Shown: positions 47,708-53,063 of the stretch, one piece after another
Layout of the letters: the number at the start of each line of letters is the position of its first letter
Numbering within the stretch: the first letter of the stretch is position 1
Translations under genes and position numbers: made by a program
The notes under the pieces: model-generated
Databases searched by the model: none
Seen by the model: only the letters and a program-made list of their open reading frames with translations
What the model was told of the DNA's origin: nothing
Assembly: GCA_044341215.1 (NCBI GenBank)
Contig: JBIISC010000005.1
Coordinates: 1 to 53,063, forward strand
DNA: 53,063 bases
DNA from: JAFMIT01 sp044341215
GTDB lineage: Bacteria > Actinomycetota > Actinomycetes > S36-B12 > UBA5976
Reading direction: 5' to 3'

Positions 47708-50254
47708 TTATTTGTCAGCTGCCTGAGCGGCCAGTGCGCGAACTAGCCCATCGCGACCTTCGCCCACCAAACGCTTGCAACCGTAAGGAACTTCATCCTT
47801 TTTCAAGAATTCATTTGCCGCATCTACTGTGGATTTTGAAATCTGGATTGCTGGGAATAAACCATTTGTGAGCGTTTGTGCAATCTCGTTGGAACGAGTT
47901 TCCCAAAGCTTTGGCAACATGTCGAAGTAAGGCTTGATGTAGTCAGCACTTAGTTCGCGACGATCTAAGTCCATGAACCCGCCAACCATTGCACCTGTAA
48001 TCTCATTAGACAAGTCAAGGTCGTTTAGAAGTGAATCCCATACTGCCTTCTTGTTTTCAGCTGTTGGAATAAGAGCTCGAGCTGTTGCGGCATTTCGCTT
48101 GCCAGCAGAAGTTACGTCTGCATCTTCTTCCTTTGCGATTTCGGCCTCACCAATTCGACCAGTTGCAGCTAAGCGACTTAGCAACATCCAGCGGAAGTCA
48201 GCATCTACTTTGATGCCCTCTATTGAAACTGAGCCATCAAGAAGTCCAGCAACTACTGCTAATTGTTCATCTGTGCGTGCAATTCCTACGAAGTTCTTAG
48301 CTGATGCAAATTGTGCATCGCTGCCTGCAGGAAGGGTGCGAGTCCAGTTGAGGTAAGAATCTGCCAATTTCAACATATTCTTTTCACGCTTATCAGGGTA
48401 TGAATAAATCTGAGCTGCAGTTCGGGTTTGCATCAATACACGTTGAATAATTGGAATGAAAGATTCAAGCGGCAAAGCTCTTTCGATTAAATCAATGAAA
48501 TCCGAAGTTGCCATTTCAGCATCGCGAGTCATGTCCCAAGCTGCAGACATCATCAAAGCACGTGGTAGAGAATCTGGAATAGTTCCTAGACTCTCAACTG
48601 CAGTTTTCAATGACCGTTCATCGAGACGGACTTTTGCAAAGGTTAGGTCGTCGTCATTTAGCAGCAACAAATCTGGTTGCGCAACTCCAACGAGTTCCTT
48701 CACATCAGTGCGTGCACCTTCAACATCTAGTTCAATCTGCTTAATCCGTTCCAAACCTTTTGCAGATTTGTTGTAAAGACCAATTGCTATCCGGTGCTTG
48801 CGAAGTTCTGGTGACAGGCCAGCTGGCTCTAGTGGTGGCAGCTGAACGATTGCAACGGACTTGTAGGTTCCGTCAGAATTCAATTCAATTTCTGGCTTCA
48901 ACATGTTGACACCAGAAGTTCGCAACCAAGAATCAGTGAAACTAGATAGGTCACGACCACTGGCTTTTTCAAGTTCGACCAACAAATCTTTTAATTCTGT
49001 GTTGCCCCATGAATGCTTTTTCAAGTAAGCAGAGACTCCAGCTAAGAAATCTTTTTCACCAACAAATGCCACTAGTTGGCGCAAAGTTGATGCACCCTTC
49101 GCGTATGAGATTCCATCGAAGTTAACTTCGACTGTGTCGAGATCAATCATGTCGGTTGAGATTGGGTGCGTGCCCGACATCTGGTCTTCTCGGTAACCCC
49201 ATAGTTTTCGGTCCACATGGAAAGAAGTCCAGGCTTGATCGAAGCGGGTTGCCGCATTGTTTGCGTAGTACGAAGCCCATTCAGCGAATGATTCATTCAG
49301 CCACAGGTCATCCCACCATTCCATGGTCACTAGGTTTCCGAACCACATGTGTGCCATCTCATGCAAGATTACGTTTGAACGAAATTCACGTTCGTGGTCG
49401 GTTGCACGGGACCGGTAAATCACACCTTCGTAGAAGGTCACGCAACCAGCATTTTCCATAGCTCCTGCATTGAATTCTGGGACAATGATTTGGTCATATT
49501 TGTCGAATGGGTAACCAACGCCAAAGTCTTTTTCAAATTGTTTGAAACCTTGTTTGGTAATCAAGAACATATCTTCATGATCTAAGAATTCAGAAAGAGA
49601 TTTACGGCAGTACCAACCAAGAGGGTATGTGCCAAATTCACCTGTGTATGAATCGGTAACACCGAAGTAATCTCCGGCAACGATTGCCGTTATGTATGTT
49701 GACATTACCTTGGTCTCGGCAAATTTGTGACGTGCACCATCTGCTAAATCAGACTTTTCAGCAAATGTGTTGCTGAAAACTTTCCAGTGAGCTGGTGCGT
49801 CAACAGTGAATGCGTAGGTGGCTTTGAGATTCGGTTGATCAAAGCATGCGAAAACCCGGCGGGCATCAGCAATTTCAAACTGCGAATAAAGATAAATCTC
49901 GTTGTCGGCCGGATCTGTAAATTTATGCAGACCTTCACCAGTGTTTGAGTACGCGCAGTTCGCAGTAACTTCCAAAACGTTTTCTTCTTTTAGACCATTA
50001 AGTTGCAGACGAGTTCCATCAAATGAACTTGCATCGATTGCAACACCGTTTAATGAAGCAGAAACTAGCTCTGGCGCGATCAAGTCAATCCAGGTTGAGC
50101 CGCCAGCCTTTGCGCTAAACGAAACTCGAGTGACACTCTTGAAGTTGGCGTTATCTGCCACATCAGTTAGGTCTAAATGGATCTCATATTTCTTTGCTGA
50201 AACTGTTTTGGCGCGTAAAGCGCATTCTTCACGGGTTAGATTCTCAGTGGACAC
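47708..50254 (-). CDS. pepN: Aminopeptidase N (M1 zinc metallopeptidase)
   Basis: About 848 aa, cytoplasmic. The exopeptidase motif 'GAMENAG' and zinc site 'HEMAHMWFGNLVTMEWWDDLWLNESFAEW' (HExxH plus downstream Glu) are intact, and the C-terminal ERAP1-like helical domain is present. It removes N-terminal residues from peptides for nutrition and turnover. GTG 50254 is chosen over the earlier TTG because the family begins '..NLTREE..RA', which here starts right after this codon ('STENLTREECALRA'), and AAAGG lies about eight bases upstream. It is divergent from rpiB and ends at a shared terminator. Confidence 0.96.
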   Translation of the reverse strand: MSTENLTREECALRAKTVSAKKYEIHLDLTDVADNANFKSVTRVSFSAKAGGSTWIDLIAPELVSASLNGVAIDASSFDGTRLQLNGLKEENVLEVTANCAYSNTGEGLHKFTDPADNEIYLYSQFEIADARRVFACFDQPNLKATYAFTVDAPAHWKVFSNTFAEKSDLADGARHKFAETKVMSTYITAIVAGDYFGVTDSYTGEFGTYPLGWYCRKSLSEFLDHEDMFLITKQGFKQFEKDFGVGYPFDKYDQIIVPEFNAGAMENAGCVTFYEGVIYRSRATDHEREFRSNVILHEMAHMWFGNLVTMEWWDDLWLNESFAEWASYYANNAATRFDQAWTSFHVDRKLWGYREDQMSGTHPISTDMIDLDTVEVNFDGISYAKGASTLRQLVAFVGEKDFLAGVSAYLKKHSWGNTELKDLLVELEKASGRDLSSFTDSWLRTSGVNMLKPEIELNSDGTYKSVAIVQLPPLEPAGLSPELRKHRIAIGLYNKSAKGLERIKQIELDVEGARTDVKELVGVAQPDLLLLNDDDLTFAKVRLDERSLKTAVESLGTIPDSLPRALMMSAAWDMTRDAEMATSDFIDLIERALPLESFIPIIQRVLMQTRTAAQIYSYPDKREKNMLKLADSYLNWTRTLPAGSDAQFASAKNFVGIARTDEQLAVVAGLLDGSVSIEGIKVDADFRWMLLSRLAATGRIGEAEIAKEEDADVTSAGKRNAATARALIPTAENKKAVWDSLLNDLDLSNEITGAMVGGFMDLDRRELSADYIKPYFDMLPKLWETRSNEIAQTLTNGLFPAIQISKSTVDAANEFLKKDEVPYGCKRLVGEGRDGLVRALAAQAADK

Positions 50255-50358
50255 TGAAAAAGCCTTTCTCTGCGGCAACTGTGCCTTTTCCTACTCCCAT
50301 TCTCACATATGCACGAATGTCGACAGCGGGGGATATCCACCTAGGCCAAACGCTCTGC

Positions 50359-50364
50359 CACAAT
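50359..50364 (+). promoter_or_regulatory. Possible leaderless -10 of rpiB (CACAAT)
   Basis: CACAAT, six bases, ATG of rpiB at 50371; no ribosome site is visible there. Confidence 0.4.
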
Positions 50365-50370
50365 TCAGCC

Positions 50371-50820
50371 ATGCGTATTCACCTTGGGACAGACCATGCC
50401 GGCTTCGAGTTCAAAAATGCTCTTGCTGAGCATCTACGGGCAAAGGGCCACGACGTGGTCGACCATGGCGCTTTCGAGTATGACGCCGAGGACGACTATC
50501 CAGCTTTCTGTATTTCAGCTGCGAAAGCTGTGGCTAGTGAAACTGGCAGTTTGGGCATCGTGATTGGTGGATCTGGCAATGGCGAGCAGATAGCTGCAAA
50601 CAAAGTGCCAGGTGTTCGAGCAGCACTCGCATGGAGCGTTGAAATAGCCAAACTTTGTCGCGAACATAACAATGCAAATGTGATTGGCCTCGGTGCTCGG
50701 ATGCATGATCAAGAAACATCTTATGCAATTGTTGATGCGTTTCTTGAAACTCCTTACAGTGACGCTGAACGGCATAATCGCCGAATAGCGCAGATTGCTG
50801 ACTTCGAAAACGAACGTTAA
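50371..50820 (+). CDS. rpiB: Ribose-5-phosphate isomerase B
   Basis: 149-aa RpiB/LacAB-family enzyme that interconverts ribose-5-phosphate and ribulose-5-phosphate. 'HLGTDHAGFEFKN' at the N terminus, 'VVDHGAF', 'GIVIGGSGNGEQIAANK', 'REHNNANVIGLGARM' and 'AERHNRRIAQI' cover the phosphate and substrate sites. Ser in 'GGSGNGE' replaces the Cys base found in E. coli RpiB, as in mycobacterial RpiB. I start at ATG 50371; the longer frame overlaps pepN. It supplies ribose-5-phosphate, which also feeds PRPP and the DPR pathway at 1882. Confidence 0.95.
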   Translation: MRIHLGTDHAGFEFKNALAEHLRAKGHDVVDHGAFEYDAEDDYPAFCISAAKAVASETGSLGIVIGGSGNGEQIAANKVPGVRAALAWSVEIAKLCREHNNANVIGLGARMHDQETSYAIVDAFLETPYSDAERHNRRIAQIADFENER

Positions 50821-50929
50821 AACTTTAACTTGGGCAATTACCAATAGCCGAAGATGTAGCAGTTCTATTCGTATAAGGACGAGCAAGTTAAGCCTGTGGT
50901 ACTAGTTCTTTTGGGCTAGTCTTCCCTTC

Positions 50930-51802
50930 ATGAAGATTCGCGGGGGGCGACAATTATTAATTGCGCTCGTAGTGTGTAGTTTTGCAGTTAGTTTTTCACT
51001 AACTTCGGCGATTGCTGCACCTGCGACAGGTAGCAAAATCAAAGTTACTGCACTTTTAAATCTTTTGAAGGTAAAAAGTGAACAGAATTCCAACAGCTAC
51101 GACCGAGCCCTTTTTCACCATTGGGCTGATTTGGACTCAGATGGATGCGACACCCGCGCGGAAGTTTTAGTTCTGGAAACTTTCAAGAAGGTTACATACA
51201 CAACTCAAAGTGGCTGCACAGTTTCCACGGGGAAATGGTTTTCGGTATATGACAATCAAAACATCACCATCGCTGGTTCACTCGATATCGATCATTTCGT
51301 GCCATTGAAAGAAGCATGGGAGTCTGGCGCGAGTCATTGGACTTATGGTCAACGAGAAGCATTCGCTAACGATTTAGGTTTCGGTCCAAGTTTGATTGCA
51401 GTTTCGGCATCGACTAATCGTTCAAAAAGCGATCGCGATCCAGCATCTTGGATGCCACCTAGCAGTAGCTATCACTGCACATACGCAAAAGACTGGGTGC
51501 GGGTGAAATATCGCTGGCATCTTGCAATTGATTCAACTGAGAAATCATCTTTGATCCGAGAACTAGCAACTTGTACAAACAAAATTACCAAGGTCCCACC
51601 ACGTGTGAAAGTAAGAATGACTGGTGGAACTGGTTCAAATACAAACAACAATGGTGGCGGTTCTTCAAACGGAGCAACAGATGATCGCTACGCATACTGT
51701 TACTTGGCAACTGCTGCCGGGCTGGGACCTTATTACCGCGGTGTCGACCCGGAATACTCCTGGTATCGCGATAATGACGGCGACGGCGTGGTTTGCGAGT
51801 AA
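50930..51802 (+). CDS. Secreted HNH-family nuclease with C-terminal Excalibur domain
   Basis: 290 aa. A signal peptide (about residues 1-29) is followed by a DUF1524/HNH nuclease domain: 'YDRALFHHWADLDSDGCDTRAEVL', 'SLDIDHFVPLKEAWESGASHWT', 'REAFANDLGFG', 'LIAVSASTNRSKSDRDPASWMPP'. The DH pair in 'DIDHFVP' and the Asn of 'STNRSKSD' form the metal-histidine site. A Gly/Asn/Ser linker then leads to an Excalibur calcium-binding repeat with 'DNDGDGVVCE'. It likely degrades extracellular DNA or RNA for nutrients (inference). Confidence 0.9.
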   Translation: MKIRGGRQLLIALVVCSFAVSFSLTSAIAAPATGSKIKVTALLNLLKVKSEQNSNSYDRALFHHWADLDSDGCDTRAEVLVLETFKKVTYTTQSGCTVSTGKWFSVYDNQNITIAGSLDIDHFVPLKEAWESGASHWTYGQREAFANDLGFGPSLIAVSASTNRSKSDRDPASWMPPSSSYHCTYAKDWVRVKYRWHLAIDSTEKSSLIRELATCTNKITKVPPRVKVRMTGGTGSNTNNNGGGSSNGATDDRYAYCYLATAAGLGPYYRGVDPEYSWYRDNDGDGVVCE

Positions 51803-51828
51803 CCTTTAGGTATTAGATTGGTTGAATT

Positions 51829-52242
51829 ATGAACATGAAAAGTTTATGGCACAAACATCCAGGTGTTAGAAGTGGTGCAAAACTTTCGATGGGCGAGCGA
51901 GCAGCCGATGCAATGCGAAATGGCATGGGTTCTTGGCCATTTGTTTTCAGTGCTCTTACCTTTCTAGTTATTTGGATTTCAGGCAACCGAGACTCTGGGT
52001 TCGATCCTTTCCCGTTTATCTTGCTTAACCTAATTCTTTCTTGCATTGCCGCACTCCAGGGCGCCATTCTTTTGATTGCAGCGAAACGTGAAGACCAAAT
52101 TTCAAGCGAACTTGCCCAACACACTTACCAAGTTGATCAGGAGAATCTAGAGCTCACCCGGCAGGTTCACGAACTTTCTGTTCGCATTGAAAAACTCACT
52201 CAAGAAGTCCACGCCGAACTTAAGAAACAAAACGTGAAATAG
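51829..52242 (+). CDS. DUF1003 membrane protein
   Basis: 137 aa. DUF1003 is recognised by 'LSMGERAADAMRNGMGSWPFVFSALTFLVIWI', 'FDPFPFILLNLILSCIAALQGAILLIAAKREDQ'. It has two membrane helices and a long C-terminal coiled coil ('YQVDQENLELTRQVHELSVRIEKL') on the cytoplasmic side. Function unknown; proposed roles include metal transport and cell-envelope support. The next gene begins two bases after the stop. Confidence 0.88.
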   Translation: MNMKSLWHKHPGVRSGAKLSMGERAADAMRNGMGSWPFVFSALTFLVIWISGNRDSGFDPFPFILLNLILSCIAALQGAILLIAAKREDQISSELAQHTYQVDQENLELTRQVHELSVRIEKLTQEVHAELKKQNVK

Positions 52243-52243
52243 C

Positions 52244-52612
52244 ATGCGTATTTATTTCCCATTAACTAAGTCTGAAGTATTTGAATTGCAAAAATCCGGC
52301 AACCTGGCAGCGCAAATCCGCATCGGGATTGCTGCTACTGAAGGATTCAAGAAAACTGTTGAAACTGACGATGAAGATGAGCTTGAACTGATTGCTTCTC
52401 TTTCAGCAGGAGATCTAAGTGATTCCGCAGTAGTCATTACTGTCATAGATGCCACCGCAACAGTGGTGGATGACGAAATGGGCGAGGTTGAGTTTGATGG
52501 TGAGATTCGGCTAGTCGATTGCGAATGCTTGATGATCGCAGATGTTGACAGCCAAGAATTAAGCTGGTTTGGTATCCAGGAAATTGATCAAGTGGTTATT
52601 GCAATTTCTTAA
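52244..52612 (+). CDS. DUF6912-like protein
   Basis: 122-aa acidic protein. N-terminal 'MRIYFPLT', 'DDEDELELIASLSAGDLS' and the C-terminal 'LSWFGIQEIDQVV' fit the actinobacterial DUF6912 family as I remember it, at moderate confidence. No signal peptide or helix. It is two bases after DUF1003, so probably in the same transcript. It overlaps the convergent DUF2505 gene by 17 bases. Function unknown. Confidence 0.65.
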   Translation: MRIYFPLTKSEVFELQKSGNLAAQIRIGIAATEGFKKTVETDDEDELELIASLSAGDLSDSAVVITVIDATATVVDDEMGEVEFDGEIRLVDCECLMIADVDSQELSWFGIQEIDQVVIAIS

Positions 52613-53063
52613 GTTCCTCTAAATAAAATTTTGCTTCAACATCAATCGCATCAGTCATCTGGTCTAGAACCATTTGTTCAACTTTGCTACCGACGAATGG
52701 AAGATTAACCTTCACGTGTCCATCGATTGAAACCACGCATTGCCCAGCATTTTCAACTATCTTCATCTCTGCATTCACTTCAACAGGTAAACCTGGCGCT
52801 GAAATTTCAGTCACGCCTTCTCGAACATTTCCACTTGCCCGCTGCCAAAGTCGAGTTTCATCAATTTTCAAAGTTTTGCCGATAATTGCTTCCAAGAATC
52901 CCGGCCATTCACCTTCAAATTCTCGAGAGATATGAATCTTCAATCCACCGTCAGAAGTTTGCTCCACTGAATGTTTGGGATTTTGTGCAAACGAAAATTC
53001 CATTAATCTGTCCAGGCTTGATTCGTCAGACATCATCCGAATTGCGCTCGACAGATCGCACGG
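52596..53063 (-). CDS. DUF2505 protein, 5' end outside window
   Basis: C-terminal 155 or so codons of a DUF2505 (START/SRPBCC-like) protein: 'LKIDETRLWQ', 'EGVTEISAPGLPVEVNAEMK', 'IDGHVKVNLPFVGSKVEQMV'. The frame stays open to the right edge. Residues upstream of the first ATG (53036) look like the usual N-terminal helix of the fold, so the true start is outside. The family is common in actinobacteria with unknown ligand. Overlaps the DUF6912-like gene at their 3' ends. Confidence 0.82.
   Translation of the reverse strand, partial: PCDLSSAIRMMSDESSLDRLMEFSFAQNPKHSVEQTSDGGLKIHISREFEGEWPGFLEAIIGKTLKIDETRLWQRASGNVREGVTEISAPGLPVEVNAEMKIVENAGQCVVSIDGHVKVNLPFVGSKVEQMVLDQMTDAIDVEAKFYLEELKKLQ

Noticed and set aside
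50255..50370. pepN starting at TTG 50278 and rpiB starting at 50194
   Set aside because: Family N termini fit GTG 50254 and ATG 50371; the longer versions would make the divergent genes overlap.

Overview
The window looks like chromosome from a small-genome, low-GC actinobacterium. By eye the base composition is in the mid-40s percent GC. The best guess is the freshwater acI group (Nanopelagicales: Planktophila or Nanopelagicus-like). Three things point that way. First, there are actinobacterial marker genes: the decaprenyl-phosphoryl-arabinose trio (UbiA-type DPPR synthase, DprE1, DprE2), an oligoribonuclease, a group II truncated hemoglobin (GlbO), and a block ssb - ettA - hotdog thioesterase - conserved hypothetical - glbO - pepN - rpiB that I recall being arranged similarly in mycobacteria. 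Second, the layout is very compact: many 1-14 base overlaps and almost no stretch without a gene. Third, many genes lack a Shine-Dalgarno sequence and instead have a -10-like hexamer exactly six bases before the start codon, as expected for leaderless mRNAs. No insertion sequences, phage genes, CRISPR arrays or rRNA genes were seen. The taxonomic call is inference.

Layout. 1-1801: end of an OmpR-type response regulator and its sensor kinase. 1882-6069: cell-wall arabinose donor synthesis (DPPR synthase, DprE1, DprE2) and a membrane-anchored phosphodiester glycosidase. 6081-11788: a DUF4287/DUF1801 protein, a secreted repeat protein, an SDR, catalase-peroxidase KatG and a DUF4260 membrane protein. 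11850-14357: a GH13 maltodextrin enzyme and an SGNH hydrolase. 14438-27016: a large divergent catabolic locus. On the minus strand it has an enolase-superfamily dehydratase and E1 alpha/beta of a 2-oxoacid dehydrogenase. On the plus strand it has a CUT1 sugar transporter, a muconolactone-isomerase-family protein, two SDRs, a tartrate/D-malate-type decarboxylating dehydrogenase, an aldose-epimerase-like protein and a VOC protein. A LacI regulator and an SMP-30 lactonase follow. Three near-identical inverted repeats (TGGAAACG..TTCCA type) in the two divergent promoter regions suggest that this LacI protein controls the whole locus.

27025-39604: a mixed housekeeping and accessory stretch. It holds a second UbiA-type prenyltransferase, DUF998, tRNA-Lys(CTT) and tRNA-His(GTG) separated by a terminator, orn, two unrelated sulfotransferase-like proteins, DUF3293, a P450 / Tat-exported Rieske / GNAT operon, a secreted CotH-like protein whose start region carries a 12-base tandem repeat, an E. 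coli-length argG, an acidic protein paired with a J-domain protein, and tRNA-Arg(TCT). 39614-53063: a secreted protein, ssb, ettA, thioesterase, glbO with an MscS channel, malQ, pepN, rpiB, a secreted HNH nuclease with an Excalibur domain, DUF1003, a DUF6912-like protein and a DUF2505 protein cut by the window end.

The best candidate for something undescribed is the LacI-controlled locus at 14438-27016. Its enzymes match a non-phosphorylating oxidative route (mutarotase, dehydrogenase, lactonase, dehydratase), but it has no visible aldolase or kinase. Instead it has a muconolactone-isomerase homologue, a beta-decarboxylating dehydrogenase and an E1 pair with no E2/E3. I cannot name the substrate from sequence alone.
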